From NCBI GenBank assembly GCA_016191085.1, contig JACPPJ010000075.1, positions 1-57,176 on the forward strand: a stretch of 57,176 bases of DNA. The letters run 5' to 3'. This DNA comes from Acidobacteriota bacterium. Its GTDB lineage: Bacteria > Acidobacteriota > Terriglobia > 2-12-FULL-54-10. The notes under the pieces were generated by a model, which was not told the DNA's origin, made no database searches, and was given only the letters and a program-made list of their open reading frames with translations. This document shows positions 1 through 7,174 of this stretch, one piece after another; position 1 is the first letter of the stretch; the number at the start of each line of letters is the position of its first letter. A program made the position numbers and the translations under genes.

Positions 1-90
1 AGCGAGATTCTTCCGAACGGCGAATCTCATCTTGCAGTCCCAGAACGATGCTTGCAGCATCCGCAATTTTCAGTGGTTTCATGCCTCCAT
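1..90 (-). CDS. IS630-like transposase, N-terminal fragment (runs off the window)
   Basis: Reading leftwards from an ATG at 90, the frame stays open to the window edge. It begins MKPLKIADAASIVLGLQDEI and goes on into RRSEESR. The stretch L-Q-D-E-I-R-R-S-E-E-S-R resembles, from memory, the N-terminus of helix-turn-helix transposases of the IS630 type, where it precedes a YDHRLH segment; that part lies outside the window. A GGAGG sits one base from the ATG, which is unusually close. The family call rests on about 27 residues and is an inference. If right, an insertion sequence borders the accessory island. Confidence 0.45.
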
Positions 91-98
91 GAAACCAC
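73..98 (-). promoter_or_regulatory. Perfect hairpin burying the start codon of the transposase-like gene
   Basis: On the minus strand GTGGTTTCATG, loop GAGG, CATGAAACCAC forms a perfect 11-bp stem with a 4-nt loop. The loop carries the Shine-Dalgarno core and the 3' arm carries the ATG of the gene at 1-90. Hairpins that hide the transposase start in read-through transcripts are known for several insertion sequences; that this one works so is inference. Confidence 0.45.
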
Positions 99-186
99 AT
101 CTCATTATCATACGCAATTACTTATGACGCTGTGTTTAGCAATCATTCTCCAGGAACGCGAGGAGCGATACAAACTCGTTCAGCAA

Positions 187-285
187 ATGAAAGACCTGGA
201 CGAGCAGGCCGCAGAATCGCGCGTTGGCAAGAACCGCGCCGCGCTGATGAAGATCAATTATGATGAGAAAAAAACAGATCGATGA
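187..285 (+). CDS. Small hypothetical ORF, charged and helical (possible gene remnant)
   Basis: This short reading frame encodes a charged, probably helical peptide (MKDLDEQAAESRVGKNRAAL and on to a lysine-rich end). The frame is also open upstream to about 52, but that part overlaps the transposase-like gene, so the original 5' end may have been lost to the insertion. I recognise no family. It overlaps the next small ORF by 26 bases. Confidence 0.25.
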   Translation: MKDLDEQAAESRVGKNRAALMKINYDEKKTDR

Positions 286-433
286 ATACCGCAGCCTTCT
301 GAACCTCAACAAGATTAGCTATAAAGAATTCCAGGATGCGGAGACCGCCATTGCGCTCAATGCCGAGCGCGAACGCATGGACGCGGTGAAGACTTATCCA
401 GGTGCCCGGCGTTTCACCGGAGCAGGTGTTTGA
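260..433 (+). CDS. Small hypothetical ORF (57 aa)
   Basis: An ATG-ATG start leads a 57-codon frame beginning MMRKKQIDEYRSLLNLNKIS, rich in Lys, Glu and Arg. It overlaps the frames before and after it, as in chains of tiny coupled genes in phage or plasmid DNA. No family is recognised; coding status rests on composition and overlap only. Confidence 0.3.
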   Translation: MMRKKQIDEYRSLLNLNKISYKEFQDAETAIALNAERERMDAVKTYPGARRFTGAGV

Positions 434-599
434 TTGGCTGTGCAAGAAGAGCGGCCTGGAATTCGATAAGGTGATTTTGGAGCGTGGGAAAAAGAGCGGC
501 ACTGAGTCAGACGATTGCATTCACATCCAGTACAGATCTCAGAATGCCAGCCGTTTGGCGTTTATTGGCTCTACACACGGCGCGGGCGGGTTGAGGTAA
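402..599 (+). CDS. Small hypothetical ORF (65 aa), GTG start
   Basis: This 65-codon frame starts at GTG and contains EQVFDWLCKKSGLEFDKVIL, a plausible amphipathic segment. It overlaps the previous small ORF by 32 bases and ends 4 bases before the next one. No family is recognised. It is part of a tightly packed run of small frames typical of mobile DNA. Confidence 0.3.
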   Translation: MPGVSPEQVFDWLCKKSGLEFDKVILERGKKSGTESDDCIHIQYRSQNASRLAFIGSTHGAGGLR

Positions 600-603
600 G
601 CGG

Positions 604-906
604 ATGAGCAACGCGCGGCATCAGGGGGCAAATAACGGGCGTACCGCGAAGGTTCGTTCTTCCGAGAAACGGAATGGCAGCGGCGCTTTGCTATGGCGCA
701 AGCCACCATTTCGCTGCCGCTGCTGTGGGCATCCTTGTTATGGGAAGCGATGCAGTGTTTGTATTCACGGCGACTGCAAGCGGTGCGAGACGGCTTACAA
801 GGGTCGGCGCAACAGGGCTAGAAGTAAGTTTGGTGAAGCTGTGAACGGCCCGTTCACTGTGCCCGCAGAAACCTGGCTGCCTGGCCGCCACTCCGAGCGA
901 TCATGA
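604..906 (+). CDS. Small Cys-rich hypothetical protein (possible zinc-binding)
   Basis: A 100-codon frame starts 4 bases after the previous stop. Residues about 38-63 carry a dense set of cysteines (FRCRCCGHPCYGKRCSVC, then C and CKRC), consistent with a treble-clef or rubredoxin-like zinc site. The flanks are basic. I do not recognise the family. Its 3' end overlaps a weak minus-strand frame at 854-1114, so at most one of the two is likely real here. Confidence 0.35.
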   Translation: MSNARHQGANNGRTAKVRSSEKRNGSGALLWRKPPFRCRCCGHPCYGKRCSVCIHGDCKRCETAYKGRRNRARSKFGEAVNGPFTVPAETWLPGRHSERS

Positions 907-1114
907 CAATGCCTTTGCTGAGCAGGCGGTTGAATGTCTCCTGATCCATACATGCGAATCCGGCGCGACGTCCCAGAGCGTCCGCAAGAACCCGCCCGGC
1001 TCCATCCATAGCTTCGCGAAGCTGCAACTGCCCACGGAACCAACAGGCGCATCTATTCAAAGATGACCGCAGAACCTTCTCGCCGGTCTTCTCTTTTACA
1101 TCAGCAATGATCAA
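854..1114 (-). CDS. Weak hypothetical ORF downstream of vsr
   Basis: This 86-codon frame with a TTG start lies 45 bases downstream of vsr on the same strand and could be the last gene of the restriction operon. It encodes no recognised motif. It has no clear ribosome binding site and overlaps the Cys-rich frame on the plus strand. Low confidence. Confidence 0.2.
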   Translation of the reverse strand: MIIADVKEKTGEKVLRSSLNRCACWFRGQLQLREAMDGAGRVLADALGRRAGFACMDQETFNRLLSKGIVMIARSGGQAARFLRAQ

Positions 1115-1159
1115 TACCTCACGTCTGCGGCTCGCGATTCCAGCGGAATCTGAGTTTCC

Positions 1160-1594
1160 TTAATCGGGCGGTGGCCGGGAGCCTTTCGGACGAAGGAACT
1201 GTTGGAGCTTTGCCGTGATTTGACCCGGAGTTTTGAGCCAACATTCCCAAATTATGAGAACCTTCCATCCCCGCTGTATCAGCGCGCTCACCTGCTGACC
1301 ATCACGCTCGCGGTTTCTGGTGCGTTTTCGTTCCCAGTATTCGATATTGCTTCCTGGCGCATTTTTGCCTTGCCGACATGAGTGCATGTGCCAAAAGCAG
1401 CCGTGAACGAAGATAATTTTTTTATGTCGTGGAAAGACCAGATCGGGTTTTCCTGGAAGAGAGCAATCGTGCAGCCGATAGCGATAACCTAACGAATGAA
1501 CCAAGCGGCGGACCGCTATCTCTGGTGAGGTGTCCTCGGCTTTAACAGCGGCCATACACTCGCGCCGTTGCTTCGCGGTAAGGTTATCAGTCAT
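1160..1594 (-). CDS. vsr: Very short patch repair (Vsr-type) DNA mismatch endonuclease
   Basis: Vsr nicks DNA 5' of T:G mismatches that arise by deamination of 5-methylcytosine, so it travels with C5-cytosine methyltransferases. The 144-residue protein has the full family pattern: an N-terminal basic helix (TAKQRRECMAAVK), the metal-binding aspartate D51 in GKPDLVFPRHKK, the FVHGCFWHMHSC segment (residues 62-73), a downstream YWERKRTRNRERD helix, and GWKVLIIWECW. Family proteins are about 130-160 residues, so it looks complete. Its ATG overlaps the stop of the gene before it (ATGA, 1591-1594), indicating translational coupling. It is the only clearly intact gene of this operon, while the linked methyltransferase is truncated. 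Confidence 0.93.
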   Translation of the reverse strand: MTDNLTAKQRRECMAAVKAEDTSPEIAVRRLVHSLGYRYRLHDCSLPGKPDLVFPRHKKIIFVHGCFWHMHSCRQGKNAPGSNIEYWERKRTRNRERDGQQVSALIQRGWKVLIIWECWLKTPGQITAKLQQFLRPKGSRPPPD

Positions 1595-1818
1595 TTATCT
1601 GTTTCTTCTGGACTCTCATCGACGTGTTCGGTGGCGGCAGCCGCCGGTCTCTCGATTTGCAACTTCGGGAACTCGACCTCGCCGTCGGTTAGTGTCATCA
1701 GAAGGGTTCCATGTTTCTTGACCCACCCGTACGGAATGTTCTTCCGGTACCTTTGCTGATATGGGAAACCTTGGGTAATCAGCGAGAAAAGCCGCCCTCT
1801 TCGGCGCAGAACGTTCAT
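1591..1818 (-). CDS. Hypothetical protein in the restriction operon (possible 3' part of a split gene)
   Basis: This 75-codon frame has the segment PYGWVKKHGTLLMTLTDGEV and an acidic tail; no family is recognised. It ends in an ATGA overlap with vsr. It is in the same frame as the preceding ORF (1828-2175), separated only by TAG and three codons (I-G-G). A GGTGGA directly abuts its ATG, too close for a normal ribosome binding site. The two may therefore be one gene of about 195 codons interrupted by an amber codon. Confidence 0.5.
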   Translation of the reverse strand: MNVLRRRGRLFSLITQGFPYQQRYRKNIPYGWVKKHGTLLMTLTDGEVEFPKLQIERPAAAATEHVDESPEETDK

Positions 1819-1827
1819 TCCACCAAT

Positions 1828-2175
1828 CTAGCCGAATGGTTGCGATTTGTCCCTCGTGCTCGCGTCCGCGCGCCGCAGAAAAGTTTTCAAATCGCGAACC
1901 GTGACGGCAACTCCCTTATGAAAATTTCTTGAAGAAAGCAACTCCTCTAGCGCTTCTGTGGCGAAGTCAAGTTCCTCGCCAAGGCAGCGCTCGATGCGCC
2001 AAAGTGCATCCCAAGAATGCATCAATCCCAAGACTGCCAACTGTAAATCGGCGAGCAACGCAACTCGCTTCTTCAATAATTTCTGATGAAAGAGGTCCTT
2101 CTTCCGAACGCGTTGGCGAATGACACGCTCTTTCCGCGTTACGTTCTGAATCGTCTGCTTGGCTCCAACTTTCAT
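1828..2175 (-). CDS. Hypothetical protein in the restriction operon (possible 5' part of a split gene)
   Basis: This gene encodes 115 residues, basic at the N-terminus (MKVGAKQTIQNVTRKERVIR) and then helical with HSWDALWRIERCLGEELDFA. I do not recognise it. The start at 2175 is chosen over one five codons earlier because its ATG makes an ATGA overlap with the stop of the DUF3883 gene, as elsewhere in this operon. The frame ends in TAG at 1828-1830 and continues open into the 75-codon frame downstream. Its place between nuclease and vsr suggests an accessory restriction role, but nothing in the sequence proves it. Confidence 0.5.
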   Translation of the reverse strand: MKVGAKQTIQNVTRKERVIRQRVRKKDLFHQKLLKKRVALLADLQLAVLGLMHSWDALWRIERCLGEELDFATEALEELLSSRNFHKGVAVTVRDLKTFLRRADASTRDKSQPFG

Positions 2176-2918
2176 ACCTTTGCTGTCCAATTGATTTGTA
2201 TTGTTTTCTGTTCGACTCTGCTGAACGCGAGTGTTCCGCTCAACGGGTCCCGATAGATTTCGTGGTATGGATTTTCTTTGAAATTCTTGACGACCACCAG
2301 AAAAAATCTGCCCCTCAATATTGATGCGACTGAATGCTCTTTGCTGGTTAAGGCGATCATGCCGGTCGATTTGGCAACACCCTTCACTTCCACCCCATAA
2401 AACGTGTTGGGCGAGGTGAGTCGGAAATCAAAACCGCAACCGAGCCTAGTCGTGTCTTCTAGCTCAAAATCCTTAAACAGTTGAATTTCTTGGTATTTGG
2501 ATTTGAAATACTCTTCGGCCGCTTGCCCGGTTATCAGCCGACTTGCAAAAGATACCCCTGCTCCTTGTTTTCTCTCGACCTCTTCCATCAGCAGATCGAG
2601 ATCATGTTCTTTGTAGACTATTTTCTTTAAGAGACTTGTAAACTCCCGCAGGTTCAAGCCGCCGAATGAATCATAAACGGCTTTGCAATAATGCCTGGTC
2701 GGTCTCTTGTGCCAACCCTTCCTGCTGTTTGGGAACAAAGGATCGAATTCGTCTCTGTAATTCTTTATGGATGCCGCCCGTACTCCTAACGCTGATCCGA
2801 TTACATTAAACGCTTCGACAAAGCTGTCGAAACCGAGTCGTCGGAGTCCTTCAGAATCAAATTTGGAGAGATATAGCCCAGCCAGTATCGGTTTCTCTCA
2901 TAGGGACAGTCTTTTCAT
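2172..2918 (-). pseudogene. DUF3883 (NOV C-terminal-like) restriction nuclease gene with an early in-frame stop
   Basis: The C-terminal half has the DUF3883 hallmarks: an AAEEYF helix, GCGFDFRL, GVEVKG and a T-x-K-E-H segment, a PD-(D/E)xK-like layout seen in nucleases of restriction systems. The conserved N-terminal domain (EKPILAGLYLSKFDSEGLRR through NYRDEFDPLFPNSRKGWHKR) is also present in frame, but it lies upstream of the only usable downstream start, a TTG at 2738. The natural start is the ATG at 2918, which overlaps the methyltransferase stop (ATGA). From there the frame reads M-K-R-L-S-L and then TGA at 2900-2898, before E-K-P-I-L. The TGA could come from CGA by C-to-T change. A second possibility is loss of two bases in an AG repeat after the ATG at 2901. 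Either way the full-length product is not encoded. The stop overlaps the next gene (ATGA, 2175-2172). Confidence 0.65.
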
Positions 2919-3511
2919 GGCGCGGTCAGCGCAGTTCTAACCAGACCTGACGGGTGAAAGGGCTGCGAAGGGACTGCCTGGGTCAGACCTGTAACGTCCA
3001 CCCTGTGGTTCACGGCGATTACGAATGCGCGCGGCCTACTCTGAGGGACGAAAAGCTCAGCGTCGATCACGACCGCCCCAACACGATATCCTAGCTGGCG
3101 TAGTGCCTGGTAAGCACGGCGGAAATGTCTGCCCTCGTGCGCTACCACGAAGCCGACGACGTTTTCCGCAACGACGATTGGCGGAAGCTTCTTCGCCCGG
3201 TGCATGTCAGTCAGCACACGAATCCATTGCCAAAAAACGCCTGAGCGAGTACCAGAATTGATTCCATTCAGGTTGCCAGCTAGGGAAAGGTCCTGGCAGG
3301 GAAATGATGCCCACGCTAGATCAGCCGTTGGTAAGCCGGTTCCGCTGACCTCTTCTATGTCTGAGGGGCAGAAAGTATCCTCTGGATGATTCACTTCGTA
3401 GACGGCCCGCTTTTTCGGGCAGTTATCATTCGCCCAAATAGTTTCGAACTCCGGCTGTAACCCTAGTCGAACGAGACCGCTTCCGGCGAAAAAATCCAAT
3501 GCTTGGAACAT
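2915..3511 (-). CDS. DNA (cytosine-5) methyltransferase, C-terminally truncated
   Basis: The enzyme transfers methyl from SAM to C5 of cytosine. The 198 residues hold motif I (ALDFFAGSG), motif IV with the catalytic cysteine (SFPCQDLSLAG), motif VI (AENVVGF) and motif VIII (QSRPRAFVIAV). The frame then stops at FHPSGLVRTALTAP. The target-recognition domain and motifs IX and X are missing, so it is well short of the usual 300-400 residues and probably cannot methylate DNA. Reading past the stop gives no methyltransferase-like sequence, so this is a deletion rather than a point stop. The ATG at 3511 is preferred to an upstream TTG at 3550 because it directly precedes motif I. It is first gene of the operon with the DUF3883 nuclease and vsr. 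Confidence 0.8.
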   Translation of the reverse strand: MFQALDFFAGSGLVRLGLQPEFETIWANDNCPKKRAVYEVNHPEDTFCPSDIEEVSGTGLPTADLAWASFPCQDLSLAGNLNGINSGTRSGVFWQWIRVLTDMHRAKKLPPIVVAENVVGFVVAHEGRHFRRAYQALRQLGYRVGAVVIDAELFVPQSRPRAFVIAVNHRVDVTGLTQAVPSQPFHPSGLVRTALTAP

Positions 3512-3734
3512 GGCTTTCGCTACTCTACTGATCTGGCCGTACCCCGTCAAGTTGCTCTGGAGCGCAGCGGCGGAGGATATCGAGGTTGTCGCCGTAATAG
3601 AGCGTGTTCATGGAGGAGGTAGTTTACCACCGCGCCCCAACCGAGTACGCGAAAATAGCACAATGTGCCGCGCCGGTGAATGCCTCACAACGCGCCGATA
3701 CGGCAGTGTTACCTTCGTGTCTGTGCTTGAAAAG

Positions 3735-3754
3735 GGCATGGCTTCAGCCATGCC
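3735..3754. repeat. REP-like hairpin (GGCATGGCT / AGCCATGCC)
   Basis: A perfect 9-bp stem (GGCATGGCT, loop TC, AGCCATGCC). It is one of several related palindromes around the MITE-like element next door. The same design (GGCACGRCT) recurs at 3814, 3959, 32007, 32175 and 57155. Confidence 0.7.
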
Positions 3755-3780
3755 GAAAACGGCGCAAATGGTACGGCTTT

Positions 3781-3900
3781 AGAGTGCGTGTGACAACGTC
3801 AAATTTGCGGAAGGGCACGACTTCAGTCGTGCCGTAAGTCGCGCCATCAATTCGGCTTTAGCCGCTGAGGTAAGCCATGGAAAGTTGTCACACACACGCT
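3781..3900. repeat. MITE-like dispersed element, copy 1
   Basis: This 120-bp non-coding element has terminal inverted repeats of 17 nt with two mismatches (AGAGTGCGTGTGACAAC at 3781-3797; GTTGTCACACACACGCT at 3884-3900). Inside lie the palindrome GGCACGACTTCAGTCGTGCC (3814-3833), a CCGTAAGTCGCGC segment and an ATTCGGCTTTAGCCGCTGAGG segment. All recur in the same order, in inverted orientation, at 32111-32226. No reading frame is credible. It looks like a non-autonomous mobile or REP-type element; no transposase that would move it is identified here. Confidence 0.65.
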
Positions 3901-3925
3901 TTGGCCGCTGAGGGCGTGAACCTCA

Positions 3926-3978
3926 GGGCCTAAAGGCCCAACTAATCTGCGCAGTTGCGGCACGGCTGAAGCCGTGCC
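3926..3978. repeat. Tandem REP-like palindromes upstream of the O-antigen ligase gene
   Basis: Two palindromes follow one another: GGGCCTAAAGGCCC (3926-3939) and GGCACGGCT, loop GA, AGCCGTGCC (3959-3978). The rest of the 3512-4080 gap holds the MITE-like element and no gene. The second palindrome could end transcription or protect mRNA ends, but neither is followed by a clean T-run. Confidence 0.55.
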
Positions 3979-4080
3979 CTTACCCCGCTTTGCCAAGGCA
4001 CCCTCTACCTTGCCTTGATTCGCTTCTCTCCTTTGGCTAGATTGGTAGCGACCGATGGGTTTTGAAGAAAGTGATGCAAT

Positions 4081-5391
4081 TTGCTTACTGCGGCTCGTCC
4101 TCTGGAGTCTGCCACTACAGTGGTGACCGCGCTCGGCGCGGTGGCGGTGCTGTTTTCCATCGCGGCGTCGCAAGCCCTGTTCGGGGTGGCGCTCGTCCTG
4201 CTGATTCTGTGCGCGATCCAGTCGCGACGGCGCCTTGAATTCAATCCCCGTATACTATTGCCCATCCTGGGATTTATCGTCTGGACCTGTCTATCGCTGA
4301 TATTTTCTGACGCGCCGGTCTCGGGCCTGCCGCAGATTCGGAAGCTGGTGATATTCCTCGTTATTCTAATCGCGTACAACGCATTCGGCAGCCGCCGTGA
4401 ACTCCAGTGGACCTTTCAGGCTGTAATCGCCGCTGCGGCGCTGGTCTCGCTCTGGGGCGTCGGACAATTCGTCCGCGGTTACCTTCAACTTGCGCGGGCG
4501 GGTCTGCCGTTTTATGAAAACTATGTCACGCACCAGATCAGCGGGTTCATGAGCCACTGGATGACCTACGGCGGACAGTTGATGCTTGCCGTTGTGTTGC
4601 TCGTTTCATTGTTGCTTTTCTTTCAGCCGGGGCCGGATAGCTCAACCGGCGACGCGGCGGGCCGGCCATCGACGGGGGAAATGAGCCCGTGGTGGTGGCT
4701 TTGCATTCTTCCTTTGGTGGCTGCATTGCTGGGAAGTTTTACCCGAGGTATCTGGCTGGCGACGCTTGCGGCGATCACTTACCTCCTGGCGCGTTCCCGC
4801 CAGCCGGTACTCTGCATGGCCGTTCCCGCTGCAGTGGTATTCCTGTACCTGCTCTCGCCAGCCTGGCTCCGCGAACGGCAGCGGTCCATCTTCGACGTGG
4901 AGACGGACTCCTCCAACCGCGCGCGCATTGTCATGCTTCGGACCGGCATCAACATGATCAGAGCTAATCCCATCTTCGGGGTGGGGCCAGAGCGCGTCGG
5001 ACCGGAGTTCCTCTCGTATAAACCCGCGTCGATGGAACTGCCACCGGGCTGGTACGGGCACCTGCATAACACTTACCTGCAGATAGCGGCCGAGCGCGGT
5101 TTGCCATGTCTATTGTTGCTGTTGTGGTTCTTTTTTGAAGTGTTGCGTGAGGGACTTGCGCTGGGGAGGGGTCGCTCCGCTGCTGTCCGCGCCATGGGGC
5201 ATTGCGCGGTTGCACTCACCATCGCGCTGATGGTGGGAGGTCTGTTCGAATTCAACTTCGGCGATTCGGAAGTGCTAATGCTTTATCTGTTCCTGATATC
5301 AGCAGCCTTTGCATGGCCGCGCCTGCCCAGCGCCGAAGCGGCGGAACATAACGCGTCACGCGCGGCGGCAGCAGCGAAGATGCCATTATGA
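4081..5391 (+). CDS. O-antigen ligase family (Wzy_C) membrane protein
   Basis: Proteins of this family join or polymerise lipid-linked glycans on the periplasmic face of the inner membrane. The 436-residue protein has about ten hydrophobic segments. A large periplasmic loop near residues 280-345 carries the family signature FGVGPERVGPEF and HLHNTYLQIAAERGL, where the H-x-H-N and E-R-G residues are the conserved ligase features. The start is uncertain: a TTG at 4081 follows an in-frame stop at 4072, and later GTG codons are possible. The stop overlaps the start of the following methyltransferase (ATGA, 5388-5391), so the two form an operon, perhaps for a modified surface glycan. The family does not distinguish ligase from polymerase. 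Confidence 0.85.
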   Translation: MLTAARPLESATTVVTALGAVAVLFSIAASQALFGVALVLLILCAIQSRRRLEFNPRILLPILGFIVWTCLSLIFSDAPVSGLPQIRKLVIFLVILIAYNAFGSRRELQWTFQAVIAAAALVSLWGVGQFVRGYLQLARAGLPFYENYVTHQISGFMSHWMTYGGQLMLAVVLLVSLLLFFQPGPDSSTGDAAGRPSTGEMSPWWWLCILPLVAALLGSFTRGIWLATLAAITYLLARSRQPVLCMAVPAAVVFLYLLSPAWLRERQRSIFDVETDSSNRARIVMLRTGINMIRANPIFGVGPERVGPEFLSYKPASMELPPGWYGHLHNTYLQIAAERGLPCLLLLLWFFFEVLREGLALGRGRSAAVRAMGHCAVALTIALMVGGLFEFNFGDSEVLMLYLFLISAAFAWPRLPSAEAAEHNASRAAAAAKMPL

Positions 5392-6059
5392 GCGATCGAA
5401 TACGCGCTGAATTTAACCAGTGGGCTCTGGACGGGCGCTCGGCTCAACTGGAGGCGCATCACCACGCGTTCGTCCAGCAGATGATCGAGAAGATGCGCAT
5501 CCAGCCTCGCGAGCGCATCCTGGAAATCGGTTGTGGCGAGGGCTGGGCCAGCCGTATGTTGGCAAAGCTGGTGCCCCAAGGCATGGTAGCTGGACTCGAT
5601 GCCGCCGATGAGATGATCCACAACGCCCGCCTGCAATCCACCGCCTTCGAGAACCTCATGTTCATCTGGGGAGAGGTCGAAGCAATCCCGTGGCAGGAAA
5701 AGTTCTTCACGCGCGTTGTATGCGTGGAGTCCTTCTACTATTTTGAAAACCCGGAACAGGCTCTTAGGGAGATTTACCGGGTCTTAGCCCCGGAAGGCTC
5801 CGTCTGGATACTGAATCACATCTCGAAGGAGAATGAACTTTCGCTCCGCTGGGTCGCGGAGCTAAACGTCCCTGTGCGCGTCATGAGCGCCGAAGAACAT
5901 GGCGCTCTGTTCGAACAGGTTGGCTTTAGCGATTTTCAGCACGAAATGCTGCCGGATCTCTCTCCACCGCCACTGTCAAGCAAGACCTTTCCCAATCCCG
6001 CCGAACTTCAACGCTTCCGTGAAACCGGCGCCCTCATGATGCACGCTACGCGGAAGTGA
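5388..6059 (+). CDS. Class I SAM-dependent methyltransferase
   Basis: The 223-residue protein is a small Rossmann-fold methyltransferase. Motif I is ILEIGCGEGW (residues 44-53). The acidic residue of motif II is in AGLDAADEMI, and a motif-IV-like ESFYYFENPEQALREIYRVL follows, as in UbiE/Methyltransf_11 proteins. The substrate cannot be told from the sequence. Translational coupling to the O-antigen ligase suggests a lipid or glycan substrate, which is an inference. It ends before a small CTCAGCGCTGAG palindrome in the intergenic space. Confidence 0.85.
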   Translation: MSDRIRAEFNQWALDGRSAQLEAHHHAFVQQMIEKMRIQPRERILEIGCGEGWASRMLAKLVPQGMVAGLDAADEMIHNARLQSTAFENLMFIWGEVEAIPWQEKFFTRVVCVESFYYFENPEQALREIYRVLAPEGSVWILNHISKENELSLRWVAELNVPVRVMSAEEHGALFEQVGFSDFQHEMLPDLSPPPLSSKTFPNPAELQRFRETGALMMHATRK

Positions 6060-6125
6060 CAAGTGACGAATCAGGAGAAAGCGGTCAGCACTCAGCGCTG
6101 AGGGCTGATAGCCGATAGCTGTTCC

Positions 6126-6923
6126 TCACGCTGCTTTCACCTGATTGCAGATATTCTGGTAATATTCGCGTCCGCGCTGGTACCCTCGGCGGAAAGGTTC
6201 TTCGACATCGTCGTGCGGATAACGGCGTTTGAGTTCTTCCAACTCAACGACCAACTCTGTCAGCATCTGATCGTATTCTTTGCAGCGGTTGCGCGCGTGC
6301 AGCGCCGCTTCGAATCCCATCCGGTAGAACTGCTCATCAGCGTTGAAGTTCCTGCCCAGCGGCGAGTAGTGCTCTTGTTCAGCGCTGCGTAGACCGATCC
6401 ACCACTGCTGGCGCGCCGCATCCACGCTTTCTGCGCCCTCCGCAGTCAGGAATTGGCGGATCGCTTCAGCCGAATCGTCGTCTTCGGCCGTTACGATGAT
6501 GACGCTGCGGCCTTTTCTCAAAGCGTCTTCGTAGACAAACAACTCGTCTTCCGGAAGACCCGTGGTGGTGGCGTTCTCCAGAGCGCCTCCAGCGGCAACG
6601 CCCACGCCTGCTCCAGCAGCCCCGAGGACAACTGAGGCCAGAGCGCCAATCGCGAAGACCGGCCCCACGCCAGGAATGGCAGCGGCCAAAGCCATGCCGG
6701 CGTGCGCTCCGCCGGCCGTGCCAACTGCCGCGCCGACCACTCCTCCCAGCGCCTTGCCCATTCCGGGCTGCTCGGTGGGGCTGACAGGCACTGAGGCAGT
6801 TGCTCCGGGCTCACCAGGAAACAGCAACGTCACGCGATTGCGGGAGACGCCGATCGATTCGAGGTTCCCCGCCACATGTTCGGCATCAGCTCTGGTTGCA
6901 AGGACTCCGGTAACAGTCTTCAT
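6126..6923 (-). CDS. Glycine-zipper protein with a general-stress-like N-terminus
   Basis: The start at 6923 is chosen for its strong upstream GGAGGGAG; an open extension to 7007 lacks one. The 265-residue product opens with a ferredoxin-like segment (MKTVTGVLATRADAEHVAGN) like those of general stress proteins. A long Gly/Ala-rich stretch of about 65 residues follows (GKALGGVVGAAVGTAGGAHA onward), a glycine zipper that could insert in or associate with membranes. The C-terminal 100 residues are soluble and charged, with AEQEHYSPLGRNFNADEQFY and many Arg/Tyr. Proteins of this kind are found in soil bacteria and often tied to stress; the exact role is unknown. It is transcribed alone, divergent from the barrel gene downstream. 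Confidence 0.6.
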   Translation of the reverse strand: MKTVTGVLATRADAEHVAGNLESIGVSRNRVTLLFPGEPGATASVPVSPTEQPGMGKALGGVVGAAVGTAGGAHAGMALAAAIPGVGPVFAIGALASVVLGAAGAGVGVAAGGALENATTTGLPEDELFVYEDALRKGRSVIIVTAEDDDSAEAIRQFLTAEGAESVDAARQQWWIGLRSAEQEHYSPLGRNFNADEQFYRMGFEAALHARNRCKEYDQMLTELVVELEELKRRYPHDDVEEPFRRGYQRGREYYQNICNQVKAA

Positions 6924-7174
6924 CGCTCCCTCCTCTTCATTAGTGTTTTGATGATGCGCGCCATTCCTGAAATTGCACTTAATTTCGCGCAGGGTAAACA
7001 GATACAACCTGCCGTGTACTTGGAGCAGGGCAGCTAATGCGCTCTTTTATGAGGCCGTTTAGGATGCCTGCGTAATCTATCAATATAGACCTTCGGTCAA
7101 GTTGGACAGCCGGCGGTATTGATTGCTGCCGGGCTAGGTGTCAGGAATCAATGAGTTGCGAAGGAGGCGGTCCA

